NCBI GenBank assembly: GCA_020846145.1 | Contig: JADLEL010000037.1 | Coordinates: 1 to 51,581 of the forward strand | Source: Pirellulales bacterium | GTDB taxonomy: Bacteria > Planctomycetota > Planctomycetia > Pirellulales > Thermoguttaceae | DNA: 51,581 nt | Direction: 5' to 3' | The notes under the pieces: model-generated | What the model was told of the DNA's origin: nothing | Seen by the model: only the letters and a program-made list of their open reading frames with translations | Databases searched by the model: none | Shown here: in pieces, positions 41,042 through 50,090 of the stretch | Position numbering within the stretch: position 1 is the stretch's first letter | How the letters are laid out: each line of letters begins with the position of its first letter | Program-made: the position numbers and the translations under genes

Positions 41042-42457
41042 ATGAACGACCGCGGCAGCCCGACGTACGTTTTTCTCTTGACCCTGGTCGCCGCCTTGGG
41101 CGGATTGCTGTTCGGCTACGATACGGCCGTGATCTCCGGCGCGATCGGCTTTTTGCAGGAGCATTTCCAACTCGATCCGCAATACATGACCGGTTGGGCC
41201 GCAGCCTGCGCCCTGATCGGCTGCGCCTTGGGGGCCGGTATGGCGGGTCTCTTGAGCGACCGCTTCGGCCGGCGGGGAATGCTCATCGTCTCCGCTTTGC
41301 TGTTTCTGATTTCCGCGGTCGGCACGGCTTTTCCCCAGACGATTGCGCAATTCATCTTCTTTCGCATCATCGGGGGATTGGGCATCGGCGCGGCCTCGAT
41401 GACCTCGCCCATGTATATCGCCGAAATCGCCCCCGCCAAAATCCGCGGCCGCATGGTCTCCGTCAACCAATTCGCCATCGTAAGCGGCATGTTGGCGGTC
41501 TATTTCGTCAATTTCTTCATCGCCGAATACGGAAAATACGAGGACCTACGCGCCATCGCCGCTCACGGTCCCGGACTCGTGGCGTGGAACGTGGACTACG
41601 GTTGGCGTTGGATGTTCGGTTCGGGCATTTTGCCATCGGTGCTGTTCCTATTTTTGCTGTTCTTCGTGCCCGAAAGCCCCCGCTGGCTCATCGCCAAGAA
41701 CCGCGAGAGCGAGGCGCTCGCGATTCTTACCCGCGTCGGCGGCGCGCAACATGCCGGCGCCGAAGTAGCCGAAATCCGCGCGACCATCGCCCGGGAAACC
41801 GGCTCGATTCGCCAACTTTTCGAGCCGGGAATGCGGATGGTGCTCGTGATCGGCGTCGTGCTGGCGATTTTGCAGCAAGTCGTCGGCATCAACGTCTTCC
41901 TCTATTTCGCCCCTAAAATATTCGAAAAATTGGGATCGGAAACCAATGCCGCATTACTGGCGCAAGCCATTCTCGGCGCGGTCAATATGTTCTTTACCAT
42001 CGTTGCCATCTGGACCGTTGACCGCCTCGGCCGGAAGCCGCTCATGCTGATCGGCGCGTTAGGCATGGGCATTTGTCTCGTCAGCATGGGATTCGTCGTC
42101 TATGGGAACTTGAACGCGCATCTGGCGCTCGGTTTCATCCTCGGATATATCGCCTGCTTCGCGCTTTCCGTGGGGCCGGTCGTCTGGGTAGTCCTCTCCG
42201 AAATTTTTCCCACGTCGATCCGCGGCCGGGCGATGGCCATCGCCACCGTCTGCCTTTGGATCGCCAACTATTTCGTTACGCAAACCTTCACCATGATGAA
42301 CGACAGCCCGTATCTCGTGAAAAAATTCAATTACGCTTTCCCCTTTTGGATTTACGCGGCGTTTTGCGCCGTCATGCTCTGGTTCGTTTGGCGTTTCGTG
42401 CCCGAAACCAAAGGAAAATCCCTCGAAGAAATCGAACGCGGCTGGTTGAAGGGCTGA
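41042..42457 (+). CDS. Sugar porter family MFS transporter
   Basis: The product is 471 residues with twelve predicted transmembrane helices. The sugar-porter signatures are complete: GGLLFGYDTAVISG in helix 1, LSDRFGRRGML between helices 2 and 3, VPESPRWLIAKNRESEAL before the central loop, QQVVGINVFLYFAPKIFE in helix 7, DRLGRKPLML and the C-terminal VPETKGKSLEEIE. These transporters import hexoses or pentoses, usually with protons. The ATG at 41042 gives the normal N-terminus; the one at 41009 would add eleven residues. It could supply sugars released elsewhere, but it has no visible link to the glycan cluster. Confidence 0.9.
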   Translation: MNDRGSPTYVFLLTLVAALGGLLFGYDTAVISGAIGFLQEHFQLDPQYMTGWAAACALIGCALGAGMAGLLSDRFGRRGMLIVSALLFLISAVGTAFPQTIAQFIFFRIIGGLGIGAASMTSPMYIAEIAPAKIRGRMVSVNQFAIVSGMLAVYFVNFFIAEYGKYEDLRAIAAHGPGLVAWNVDYGWRWMFGSGILPSVLFLFLLFFVPESPRWLIAKNRESEALAILTRVGGAQHAGAEVAEIRATIARETGSIRQLFEPGMRMVLVIGVVLAILQQVVGINVFLYFAPKIFEKLGSETNAALLAQAILGAVNMFFTIVAIWTVDRLGRKPLMLIGALGMGICLVSMGFVVYGNLNAHLALGFILGYIACFALSVGPVVWVVLSEIFPTSIRGRAMAIATVCLWIANYFVTQTFTMMNDSPYLVKKFNYAFPFWIYAAFCAVMLWFVWRFVPETKGKSLEEIERGWLKG

Positions 42458-42468
42458 CTTGCGGAGCG

Positions 42469-42522
42469 GACGAGCCGCCGGCTCTCGAAGAGGAACGTCT
42501 CTTTCTATGCCGCCGGCTCGTC
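42469..42522. terminator. Inverted repeat between convergent genes
   Basis: GACGAGCCGCCGGC (42469-42482) pairs with GCCGCCGGCTCGTC (42509-42522) at 13 of 14 positions. An inner AGAG/CTCT pair lies in the loop. The right arm is inside the end of the response-regulator gene. It may stop transcription from both sides, although no T tract is present. Confidence 0.4.
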
Positions 42523-43920
42523 TTGCGAAAATTCGTTGATTTTCTTCTTCAACGTCGTGCGGTGAATACCCAAACGCCTGGCGGCGGGGAGATATTGGCC
42601 GTGATACCGTTCGAGCGTTTTTTCGAACAACGGCGGTTCGACAATATTCAAGAATCGCGCGTAGAGGTTTTTCTCTTCCACCGGATCGAGGAGTTGCGAT
42701 TCGGCCCACCGGCGTACGAGCGCGGCAAGCGACTCTTCAGCGCTCGCCGAAGCATCGTGGGCGGGATGCATGGGTGCGGGGAGATGTTCGGGGGCGATCG
42801 GCCCGCCGCGGGCGAGGATCAACGCATGTTCCAAGGCGTTGCGCAGTTCCCGCACATTGCCAGGCCAAGCCCGGCGGCTAAGCTCCGCCATCGTCGCGGC
42901 GGGAATGCACGGTCGGGGGAGTCCGTTTTTCGCCGAAAGCGAATCGAGGAAATGATCGGCCAACTCGGGGATATCCTCGGCGCGGCGGCGGAGCGGCGGA
43001 ATTTCGATCTCGAAAGTGATTAGACGAAAGTACAGATCGTGCCGAAATTTGCCCTCGGCCACCAGTTGGCGGAGGTTTTGGTGCGTGGCCGAGATCAGCC
43101 GAAAATTGCTGGTTACCGGCGACTCGCCGCCGACCGGCAGGATTTCGCCGTGTTCCAACGTGCGGAGCAGTTTCACTTGCAAGGAGAGCGGAATATCCGC
43201 GATCTCATCGAGAAAGATCGTGCCGCAGTGGGCCTTCTCCAGAAGCCCCCGACGCGCAGTATCGGCGCCCGTGAACGATCCGCGCGCGTGGCCGAACAGT
43301 TCGCTCTCGATGAGCGACGGGCTGAGCGCGGCGACGTTCACGGCTACGAACGGCCCTTTGCTCCGGCGGCTGTAGCGATGGATCGCCCGTGCAGCCAGTT
43401 CCTTCCCGCTGCCGCTTTCGCCGACGAGATGCACACAGGCCTCGCTATGGGCGACCGCGGCAATCTGCTTGTAAACATCCTGCATGGCGGGCGAACGGCC
43501 GACGATGGCGTAATCCGCTTTCTTTTCGGGAGCAATATCCCCGGCTTCGTTCTCCGGCGGCGATTTTTCCAGCGCCCGGCCGATGGCCCGCCGCGCGACT
43601 TGCAGATCGAACGGTTTCAGCAGATATTCGAACGCCCCTTGCCGAACGGCGCGAACGGCGGTGGTCAAATCGCCGAAGGCCGTGATGACGATGATCGGGA
43701 CCGCGCCCGACAATTCGCGCAGATGCCGCATGGCCGTCAATCCGTCCATGCCCGGCAGGCGGACGTCGAGCACGACGGCGTCGGGGCGCAGGATTTTCGC
43801 CGCTTCCAAGCCCCGTTCGGCCGAAGCCGCAGCCGAGACCGTATGCCCCATCGACTCCGCCAGTTTCGCCAGCCCCCAGCAAATGCTCTGTTCGTCGTCG
43901 ATGATTAGCAAATGGGACAT
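42505..43920 (-). CDS. NtrC-family sigma-54 response regulator
   Basis: The product is 471 residues. The receiver domain has D8/D9, phospho-acceptor D52 (VVLDVRLPGMDG), T80 and K102. The AAA+ domain has Walker A GESGSGKE (167-174), the sigma-54 contact loop as GSFTGA (214-219) instead of GAFTGA, Walker B GTIFLDEIADIP and the arginine region RLITFEIEIPPLRRR. The C-terminus is a Fis-type helix-turn-helix (ARRLGIHRTTLKKKINEF). When phosphorylated by its partner kinase it should activate sigma-54 promoters. One such promoter lies at 45657-45671, just beyond the kinase gene. The Ala-to-Ser change in the loop is tolerated in some enhancer-binding proteins. Confidence 0.93.
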   Translation of the reverse strand: MSHLLIIDDEQSICWGLAKLAESMGHTVSAAASAERGLEAAKILRPDAVVLDVRLPGMDGLTAMRHLRELSGAVPIIVITAFGDLTTAVRAVRQGAFEYLLKPFDLQVARRAIGRALEKSPPENEAGDIAPEKKADYAIVGRSPAMQDVYKQIAAVAHSEACVHLVGESGSGKELAARAIHRYSRRSKGPFVAVNVAALSPSLIESELFGHARGSFTGADTARRGLLEKAHCGTIFLDEIADIPLSLQVKLLRTLEHGEILPVGGESPVTSNFRLISATHQNLRQLVAEGKFRHDLYFRLITFEIEIPPLRRRAEDIPELADHFLDSLSAKNGLPRPCIPAATMAELSRRAWPGNVRELRNALEHALILARGGPIAPEHLPAPMHPAHDASASAEESLAALVRRWAESQLLDPVEEKNLYARFLNIVEPPLFEKTLERYHGQYLPAARRLGIHRTTLKKKINEFSQDEPAA

Positions 43921-44050
43921 TGAATTTTGTTGACCGATTTTTTTGCCCCCGGCGAATACACCGGGGGCAGAATCGTAAAACCTTTGGTGTTTTTATAAGT
44001 ATGCGGGGAATTTGTGGGCAAAACATGCTCTTTTTCGGCTCATCGTGCAT

Positions 44051-45451
44051 TCACGGGGGGCTAAATGAGGGGAACTCCACCTCAAAGCAGGTCATGCCGT
44101 TCTCGCGCCACCAATGAATGCTCCCTCGATGCGCCTCGACCGTCTGCCGGGAGACATACAGACCCAAGCCGGTCCCTTCGGCTTTGTCGGTCGCAAACGG
44201 CTCGAATAAACGCTCGGCAATCTCCGGAGTCGGGCCGGGACCGCTATCGCGGATTTTCACCGCGGCGCTTCGCGCTGCGGAATAATTCATTTCGACCTCG
44301 ACCTGCTTGACGTCGTCCTGGCTTCCGCCCGCCGCTTCGACGGCGTTGAGGAGCAGATTCACGAACAGTTGCCGCAAGTCGTCGGCGTCGCCGGCAACGA
44401 CAAAGGTTTCGGTCGGTCGATTATAATCCAAATCGATTCCCGCATGAACGGCGCGCGGCCGGACCAACTCGATGGCGTCTTCCATCGGGATTTCGAGCGG
44501 AACCGGCTCGTGCGGCGCGTCGCGGCTTTGGCCCAGGGCGAGGAAACGCTGCAAGTACGATTCCATCAAACTCAATTGTCTGAGGGCGACATCGAGCGAT
44601 TCCCGCTCACCTCGAATTTCCTTGGAAAAACAACGGAGTTGATGCAGTTCGATGGCCATCCGGCCGCCGGTGGCCGCGTTGCGCAACTGATGGGCTAGGC
44701 CCGCGCCCAATTGACCGAGAGTGCGGAGTTGCTCGTGCCGGCGAATCTCGCTTTCGAAACGCGCCAACCGCTCGGCCATGCGATTGATGGAAACCGCGAG
44801 ATCGCGGATTTCGTCGTTCCGCGCCGGTGCCGGGAGGGGCTCGAAATTCCCCTCGGCGATCGCCGCCGCCCGATCCCCGAGCCGGCGGATCGGCTGCACG
44901 AAACGATGCGCCAAAAGCATCGACACCAGAACCAACGCGCAAATCGCCGCCGCGCCGACCAATAGCGCCGGATACGACGCGCGCCACAAGATCGCCGTCC
45001 AATTCTCTTCGGGATACAATACCGCCAGCCAACCGCCGGGCGTAATCGGGGGGCGGTCCCGCACCGTAATCCGCTGGCTCAAATACGCGCGATCCCTGAA
45101 GATCATTCCGGGCTGCTCCCGCTCGCTGTTGGATGCCGCTTCAAAACACTCCTGTTGCAGATATCTCTCCTCCGTTGCGCTCAACTTCAAAGTTCCGGCG
45201 CGGATGCGATAACCCTTATCGAAAAGCAAAAATTCTGCGCCCGACAGTCCGCTCATCTGCCGCAAGACCGGCTCGCTCAAGGGAAAATTCGCCTCGCTCA
45301 GCGTGCCGATAACGCGCTGCATATTTTCCCGCTGCACCCGCCGGGCGCGAATGGCCCCCCAAAAAGCGCTTAGCGCGCTGACCAACGCGATGGTCGCCAC
45401 GACGACGGTGAGCATCGGCAGCAACAATTGAATTCGAATGGGCCAGCGCAT
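44051..45451 (-). CDS. Membrane sensor histidine kinase
   Basis: The product is 466 residues from the ATG at 45451; upstream frames lack a membrane start. Helix 1 (about 8-32) and helix 2 (about 160-182) flank a periplasmic sensor of 125 residues that I do not recognise. HAMP follows (183-234). The H-box is LGAGLAHQLRNA with H254, then N-box FVNLLLNAVEAAG, G1 DSGPGP and G2 GTGLGLY complete the ATPase domain. This NtrB/AtoS-like layout fits the response regulator encoded 130 bp downstream on the same strand. The signal sensed is unknown. Confidence 0.9.
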   Translation of the reverse strand: MRWPIRIQLLLPMLTVVVATIALVSALSAFWGAIRARRVQRENMQRVIGTLSEANFPLSEPVLRQMSGLSGAEFLLFDKGYRIRAGTLKLSATEERYLQQECFEAASNSEREQPGMIFRDRAYLSQRITVRDRPPITPGGWLAVLYPEENWTAILWRASYPALLVGAAAICALVLVSMLLAHRFVQPIRRLGDRAAAIAEGNFEPLPAPARNDEIRDLAVSINRMAERLARFESEIRRHEQLRTLGQLGAGLAHQLRNAATGGRMAIELHQLRCFSKEIRGERESLDVALRQLSLMESYLQRFLALGQSRDAPHEPVPLEIPMEDAIELVRPRAVHAGIDLDYNRPTETFVVAGDADDLRQLFVNLLLNAVEAAGGSQDDVKQVEVEMNYSAARSAAVKIRDSGPGPTPEIAERLFEPFATDKAEGTGLGLYVSRQTVEAHRGSIHWWRENGMTCFEVEFPSFSPP

Positions 45452-45555
45452 AAGGGAATATCGAAGAAGTCCAGAGTGCCGAATAGCCTCAAGTTTCCTC
45501 GAATCGACGCATGGCGTCAACGGCCCCGCGCGATGGCGGTTTTTCCGACATAGCT

Positions 45556-45570
45556 GTCGATTTATTCGAC
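45556..45570. promoter_or_regulatory. Candidate enhancer palindrome for the NtrC-type regulator
   Basis: GTCGA-TTTAT-TCGAC is a perfect inverted repeat centred about 120 bp upstream of the predicted sigma-54 RNA start, the usual distance for enhancer sites. A second palindrome, GACGC-ATG-GCGTC, is at 45506-45518. Binding is inferred from position only. Confidence 0.35.
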
Positions 45571-45656
45571 GCGCTTGTCCGCGGAAAATCTTTGCCAAGT
45601 GGAATTCACGGGCCGGAGCAATGGGCATTCGGTACGAGATGCAAATCCGACTCGTT

Positions 45657-45671
45657 TGGCACAATTATTGC
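45657..45671 (+). promoter_or_regulatory. Sigma-54 (-24/-12) promoter
   Basis: TGGCAC-AATTA-TTGC matches the sigma-54 consensus (TGGCAC-N5-TTGC), with GG and GC exactly ten bases apart. RNA would start near 45683, 85 bp before the DUF1559 gene at 45768. It lies in the intergenic region next to the kinase and NtrC-type regulator genes, which makes it a likely target of that pair. Confidence 0.72.
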
Positions 45672-45767
45672 CTTCGATGCCATCTTTGGGTAAAATCGCC
45701 AATCGCATGAATTTGAGGTTCGAGGCAAAACGCTTCGATCGTGCATCCACGACTCAAGGAACGAATC

Positions 45768-46826
45768 ATGAAGCGCAAATGGGTATTCTCAATTTCATCC
45801 GACCGCCGCGAGGGCTTCACGCTCGTCGAACTGCTCGTCGTGATCGCCGTGATCGGCGTTCTCGTGGGACTGCTGCTGCCGGCCGTTCAGGCGTCGCGCG
45901 GCTCCGCCCGCAGAATGGCGTGCGGCAACAATCTCAAGCAAATGGGCGTGGGGATTCATCTTTATCACGACAACTTGAAAACGCTTCCGCCCTTCGCCCA
46001 GGTGAAGCGGCTCGCCGGCGGCACGATTTGGACCGGCTACATGGGACCTCATTCCCGCATTCTCCCCTATGTCGAACAACACAATCTCACCAAGGCGATG
46101 GACACGAAAACTTCTTATGCCGACCACGCGAATAAAGCGATTGTCGGGCGCGTCGTCGAATTGTTCACCTGCCCCGGCGAAACGCAGCGGAATTTGAGGG
46201 ACCATGTCGATTTCGGCTGGATCGGGTGGGTGAATTACGGCTTTTGTGCGGGCGATTGGTACGTTTGGAACGGGGTGGACAAGGAAGAAATCCCCACCCG
46301 CTCGGCGTTCGGCGTCAATCTCAGCCGCCGTTTCGTCGATTTCAAGGACGGCTTGAGCCACACGCTCTTTATGTCCGAAGTGAAAAACTATCAGGTAACG
46401 CTCCGCGACGGCGGCGCCTTCTCGACCATCAACGATCCGAATGCGATTCCTCCGCCGGACGCCGATCCCTTGACGGTCTGCCCGGAGTACCAGGGAAACG
46501 GCGCGACCGTGCATCGAACGGCACATACGCAATGGGCGGAAGTGTCCGTCCACCACAACGGATTCACCACGGCCTGGCCGCCCAACACGCGGACTCCCGG
46601 CGGTCCGAATTTCAGCGAGAACGACGTCGATATCATCAGCCGGCGCGAGCGGCTCGGCGGTCCCACCTTCGCGGCCATCACCTCGCGGAGCCACCATCCC
46701 GGCGGCGTTCAATCGCTCTTCGGCGACGGTTCGGTGCGGTTCGTGCAAAACTCGATCGACGGCTTTTTATGGCGCGCCTGGGGTACGGTCGCCGGCGGCG
46801 AAGCGGTTCCCAGCGAGGCAAATTGA
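45768..46826 (+). CDS. DUF1559 family prepilin-type protein
   Basis: The product is 352 residues from the ATG at 45768 (AAGGAACG upstream). The prepilin motif EGFTLVELLVVIAVIGV is followed by LLLPAVQASRGSARRM and NNLKQMGVGIHLYHDN, the DUF1559 signature. The end carries HHPGGVQSLFGDGSVRFV, the family's HPGG-DG box. The basic stretch before the cleavage site (KRKWVFSISSDRR) is short, as in pseudopilins. Its upstream sigma-54 promoter suggests production under a specific external signal. A lipoprotein gene follows by 11 bp, an arrangement also seen in the 13065-14634 pair. Confidence 0.88.
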   Translation: MKRKWVFSISSDRREGFTLVELLVVIAVIGVLVGLLLPAVQASRGSARRMACGNNLKQMGVGIHLYHDNLKTLPPFAQVKRLAGGTIWTGYMGPHSRILPYVEQHNLTKAMDTKTSYADHANKAIVGRVVELFTCPGETQRNLRDHVDFGWIGWVNYGFCAGDWYVWNGVDKEEIPTRSAFGVNLSRRFVDFKDGLSHTLFMSEVKNYQVTLRDGGAFSTINDPNAIPPPDADPLTVCPEYQGNGATVHRTAHTQWAEVSVHHNGFTTAWPPNTRTPGGPNFSENDVDIISRRERLGGPTFAAITSRSHHPGGVQSLFGDGSVRFVQNSIDGFLWRAWGTVAGGEAVPSEAN

Positions 46827-46837
46827 GATATCCGACA

Positions 46838-47209
46838 ATGAAGATTGCCAGGTTGTTCCTTATGTTCGCGGTCTTGTTTGCGGCAGGGTGCTCCTCGTCG
46901 GCGCCAGCGCCGCAATACGATTCCCAGAAGGCCAAAGATGTGCTGTTTCTGGCGTTGGAAACTTGGAAGCAGAATCGCGCCGGGACACTCGCCAAAGGCA
47001 ATCCACCCCTGCGTTTCGAGGACGAAGATAATCGCGCCGGCTTCCGCCTCGTGGAATATCGACTGGAAGACGCCCAACAAATGCTCCGACCGTTCGCCGA
47101 CGTTCGCGTCAAACTATCCCTCCTCGATCCCCGTGGTAAACTCATCGAAAAAACCGTTACCTATCAAGTTGCCCTGGAACCGGCCTTAAGCGTATTGCGA
47201 AACGATTGA
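46838..47209 (+). CDS. Small hypothetical lipoprotein
   Basis: The 123-residue product has the leader ARLFLMFAVLFAAGC with a lipobox, then a Ser/Ala/Pro linker. The mature domain is small: KAKDVLFLALETWKQNRAGT, AGFRLVEYRLEDAQQML, VRVKLSLLDPRGKLIEKTVT and TYQVALEPALSVLRND. It alternates a helix and strands, reminiscent of cystatin-like or NTF2-like folds, without a clear match. It is 11 bp after the DUF1559 gene and is almost certainly in the same operon under the sigma-54 promoter. Confidence 0.75.
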   Translation: MKIARLFLMFAVLFAAGCSSSAPAPQYDSQKAKDVLFLALETWKQNRAGTLAKGNPPLRFEDEDNRAGFRLVEYRLEDAQQMLRPFADVRVKLSLLDPRGKLIEKTVTYQVALEPALSVLRND

Positions 47210-47557
47210 AGCATCCCCCCTTTCTCCCTCCTTATTGGCGGTTGAAAAGACGGAAGCAGGTCGAACAGAATCGCGATCCCTCGGACGAAGGTTTGTTCGA
47301 GAAAAAATCTCCTCTCCATTGAGGGAATGGCACACTCGCAACATTACGGTCCGTCCGATAATCTCAGCGCATTTTAACCATTCGTCGGGAACTTCGCCCG
47401 GCAAAGTGGCAACCGATCGGCAAACATCCCCTTTTTTCTCCACTTTAACATAAATCATTTTTTCGGGAGCAATTTTCCCCGGCTCACTCGTCGATAAAAA
47501 CAGAATAGATTATTTCATTACACAGTTCTTCATTCTTCATTCGTCGAAAAAGCCGCC
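47210..47557. other. Non-coding stretch
   Basis: I see no convincing gene, repeat or terminator. A 90-codon minus-strand frame (47186-47458) overlaps the end of the lipoprotein gene and lacks a ribosome site. A degenerate TTCATTCTTCATTC word run precedes the HEAT gene. Confidence 0.4.
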
Positions 47558-47782
47558 ATGCCCATTCAGCCCGATCTCTTGGTTTTGAAACTTATGGAAA
47601 AGCTTGCGGATCGGGATCCCCGCATCCGCCGGAACGCGACGGGCGCCTTGCGAATGCAGGGATGGAAGGCCGTGCCCGCGATTGCGGCCATCTCGCGGCT
47701 TACCGAAGACGAGGATCCGTGGGTGCGGCGCGAGGCGGAACGAACGCTGGAGGTCCTGCGTCCCATGCCGGCGCGCGTTTGA
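47558..47782 (+). CDS. Very small HEAT-repeat protein
   Basis: The 74-residue product consists of about one and a half to two HEAT repeats: LEKLADRDPRIRRNATGALR-like (residues 14-33, read as MEKLADRDPRIRRNATGALR) and ISRLTEDEDPWVRREAERTL (about 46-65), with the conserved Asp-x-x-Val/Ile-Arg turn. PBS-lyase-like HEAT repeats mediate protein contacts. With so few repeats it may assemble or be a remnant of a longer scaffold. It precedes the PfkB gene on the same strand, separated by a hairpin repeat region. Confidence 0.65.
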   Translation: MPIQPDLLVLKLMEKLADRDPRIRRNATGALRMQGWKAVPAIAAISRLTEDEDPWVRREAERTLEVLRPMPARV

Positions 47783-47787
47783 TTTTC

Positions 47788-47942
47788 AGGGGACAGGATA
47801 CAGGGGACAGGATACAGGGGGACAGGGGACAGGATACAGGGGACAGGGGACGGGGAACAGGGCATCGAAGATCGAGGTTCAAAACAGATATTCGTCATTC
47901 GTCTTTCCTTCCCCTCTCCCTGTCCCCTGTATCCTGTCCCCT
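47788..47942. repeat. Tandem GGGGACAGGATACA words with inverted arm
   Basis: About six imperfect copies of a 7-14 bp word (GGGGACAGGATACA, GGGGACAG) run to about 47860, then the complement TGTCCCCTGTATCCTGTCCC appears at 47921-47940. The whole can fold into a long hairpin. It occupies the gap between the HEAT and PfkB genes and covers the expected ribosome-site region of the latter. Confidence 0.75.
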
Positions 47943-47945
47943 CGA

Positions 47946-48869
47946 ATGCACTCTTTCCCCTCGTTCGAGATTCTCGGCTTCGGCGTCGTGGCGGTGGACG
48001 AGTTGCTCTACGTGAAGGAATATCCGGCGGCCGAAAGCAAAGTCCGCGTCGAACATCGGTTGCGGCAATGCGGCGGATTGACCGGCACGGCGCTGGTGGC
48101 GGCGGCGCGGTTGGGCGCGCGGTGCGCTTATGTGGGCATGTTGGGCGAGGACGACTTATCGCGGGAAGCGATGGATTGTTTTGATCGGGAAGGGATCGAC
48201 ATTTCTTTCCACGCGAAAAATCCCGACGCGCGGCCCGCCCATTCGACGATCGTCGTGGATGAGACCCACCGTACGCGGACCATCTTCGCCTCGCTGGGCA
48301 GCGCGGCGGGAGCGGCTCCCGATTGGCCGCCGGCCGAGTTGATTAGTTCGGCGCGGGTGCTGCTGATCGATCATCATGGCGTGACTGGAACGCATCGGGC
48401 GGTTCGCATCGCCCGGGAATACGGCGTACAGGTCGTTGCCGATTTCGAACGCCACCCCGGAGGGGAGTTCGGTAGCCTTCTTAGTTATGTAGATCATCTG
48501 GTGATCTCGCGGAAATTCGCCGAAACTCTCACGGGCGAAAGCGATCCCGATCGGGCGATCGAGGCGCTTTGGAACGATCGCCGGGAGGCGGTGGCGATCA
48601 CTTGCGGCGGCCAGGGTTGCCGTTATCGGGGGAAGGACTATGATAAACCGTTTACCCAGCCCGCCTTCCCCGTCGAAGTGGTCGATACGACCGGCTGCGG
48701 CGACGTCTTCCACGGGGCTTACGCGGCGGCGCTGGCGTGGGACTTTCCGCTCGAAGTTCGCGTGAAATTCGCCTCCGCGGCCGCCGCCTTGAAAGCGCAA
48801 GTTCGCGGCGGGCAGGCGGGTTGCCCTTCGCGGCAGGAAGTCGAAGCGTTTTTGGGCGGAAGGTCTTAG
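47946..48869 (+). CDS. PfkB-family carbohydrate kinase
   Basis: The product is 307 residues from the ATG at 47946; the frame is open further upstream but only through the repeat. The ribokinase fold is clear: FEILGFGVVAVDELLYVKEYP at the start, RQCGGLTGTALVAAARLGARCAYVGMLGEDD (N-terminal signature), the lid strand HSTIVVDETHRTRTI, and the C-terminal signature VVDTTGCGDVFHGAYAAAL, whose Asp in GCGD is the catalytic base. It phosphorylates a sugar or nucleoside with ATP; sulfofructose, ribose and adenosine kinases are relatives and I cannot choose. It precedes tdh on the same strand. Confidence 0.85.
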   Translation: MHSFPSFEILGFGVVAVDELLYVKEYPAAESKVRVEHRLRQCGGLTGTALVAAARLGARCAYVGMLGEDDLSREAMDCFDREGIDISFHAKNPDARPAHSTIVVDETHRTRTIFASLGSAAGAAPDWPPAELISSARVLLIDHHGVTGTHRAVRIAREYGVQVVADFERHPGGEFGSLLSYVDHLVISRKFAETLTGESDPDRAIEALWNDRREAVAITCGGQGCRYRGKDYDKPFTQPAFPVEVVDTTGCGDVFHGAYAAALAWDFPLEVRVKFASAAAALKAQVRGGQAGCPSRQEVEAFLGGRS

Positions 48870-48901
48870 GTCTTGGGACTTGGATCTTCGTTGCGAAGCA
48901 A

Positions 48902-48966
48902 GTAGGTTATGCTTTAGCATAACATGGTTGTTATGCTGAAGGTTGTTATGCTAAAGCATAACCTAC
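48902..48966. repeat. Inverted repeat of AGGTTATGCTTTAGCATAAC words
   Basis: GTAGGTTATGCTTTAGCATA at the left is complementary to TATGCTAAAGCATAACCTAC at the right, with a third partial word (TTGTTATGCTGAAGG) between. Each arm is itself palindromic (GTTATGCTTTAGCATAAC). It lies between the PfkB and tdh genes. Confidence 0.8.
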
Positions 48967-49049
48967 GCTTTTTTTTGTCTTCGTTGCGAAGCCGCAAACG
49001 GCTGTGGATTCATCCTTTATACTTCATCCTTCATACTTCGTCGTTCATC

Positions 49050-50090
49050 ATGGCTCAAATGAAAGCGTTGGTAAAAAGCAAAGCGGAAGTCGGCCTCTGG
49101 TTGGAGGACGTGCCGGTGCCGGAATACGGCATCAACGAGGTGTTGATCGAAGTGCTGCGGACGGGCATCTGCGGCACCGACGTTCACATCTTCAACTGGG
49201 ACGCCTGGGCGCAGAAAACCATTCCCGTGCCGCTGGTGATCGGCCACGAGTTCGTCGGGCGGATCGTCGATGTCGGCAGCAACGTGAAGGATTTCCGCGT
49301 GGGCGATATCGTCAGCGGCGAGGGGCACGTGGTCTGCGGGCGCTGCCGCAACTGCCTGGCCGGCCGGCGGCATCTCTGCAAGGAGACGGTCGGCGTGGGC
49401 GTGAACCGTCCCGGCGCGTTTGCCGAATATCTCTCGCTGCCGATGACCAACGTCTGGCATCTCGATCCGGCCATTTCGCTCGACGTGGCGGCGATATTCG
49501 ATCCGCTGGGGAACGCCGTGCATACCGCGCTTTCGTTTCCCGTGCTGGGCGAGGACGTGCTGATCACCGGCGCCGGGCCGATCGGCATCATGGCGGCGGC
49601 GGTCGCCCGTTTCGCCGGCGCGCGGTACGTGGTCATTACCGACGTCAATCCGTACCGGCTCGAACTAGCGAAGAAAGTCAAGCCCACGCTCGCGTTGGAC
49701 GTGAGCAAGTCCGGCATCGCCGAGGCGCAGAAAAAATTGGGCATGCGCGAAGGGTTCGACGTGGGGCTGGAAATGTCCGGCAATCCCGCCGCTTTCCGCG
49801 ACATGCTGGCCAACATGGCCCACGGCGGGAAAATCGCCATGCTCGGCATCCCGCCCGGCGAAATGGCCATCGATTGGAACACCGTGATCTTCAACATGCT
49901 GACGATCAAGGGCATCTACGGCCGCGAAATGTACGAAACCTGGTACAAGATGACCGTGCTCATCCAGAGCGGCATGGAGATCGACCCGGTCATCACGCAC
50001 CGCTTCCACTACGCCGATTTCGACCGCGGTTTCCAAGCCATGCGCAGCGGAAACTCGGGGAAGGTCGTGCTCACGTGGAAGGAAGCGTAA
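49050..50090 (+). CDS. tdh: L-threonine 3-dehydrogenase
   Basis: The product is 346 residues from the ATG at 49050. Catalytic zinc ligands are C41 in [15 protein letters not shown] and the His-Glu of VIGHEFVG (about 66). The structural zinc loop has four Cys in [15 protein letters not shown]. The Rossmann motif is [36 protein letters not shown] is diagnostic for threonine dehydrogenase among medium-chain dehydrogenases. It oxidises threonine with NAD to 2-amino-3-ketobutyrate, the substrate of the ligase encoded 116 bp downstream, so the two form a threonine-degrading operon. No clear ribosome site is visible; AT-rich repeat words occupy the upstream stretch. Confidence 0.95.
   Translation: MAQMKALVKSKAEVGLWLEDVPVPEYGINEVLIEVLRTGICGTDVHIFNWDAWAQKTIPVPLVIGHEFVGRIVDVGSNVKDFRVGDIVSGEGHVVCGRCRNCLAGRRHLCKETVGVGVNRPGAFAEYLSLPMTNVWHLDPAISLDVAAIFDPLGNAVHTALSFPVLGEDVLITGAGPIGIMAAAVARFAGARYVVITDVNPYRLELAKKVKPTLALDVSKSGIAEAQKKLGMREGFDVGLEMSGNPAAFRDMLANMAHGGKIAMLGIPPGEMAIDWNTVIFNMLTIKGIYGREMYETWYKMTVLIQSGMEIDPVITHRFHYADFDRGFQAMRSGNSGKVVLTWKEA

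Noticed and set aside
47186..47458. 90-codon minus-strand frame after the second lipoprotein
   Set aside because: It overlaps the lipoprotein end, lacks a ribosome site and has no recognisable domain, although its composition is protein-like.
47788..47942. Possible CRISPR array
   Set aside because: The repeats are short adjacent words with no constant-length spacers, and the second half is inverted. No cas genes are present.
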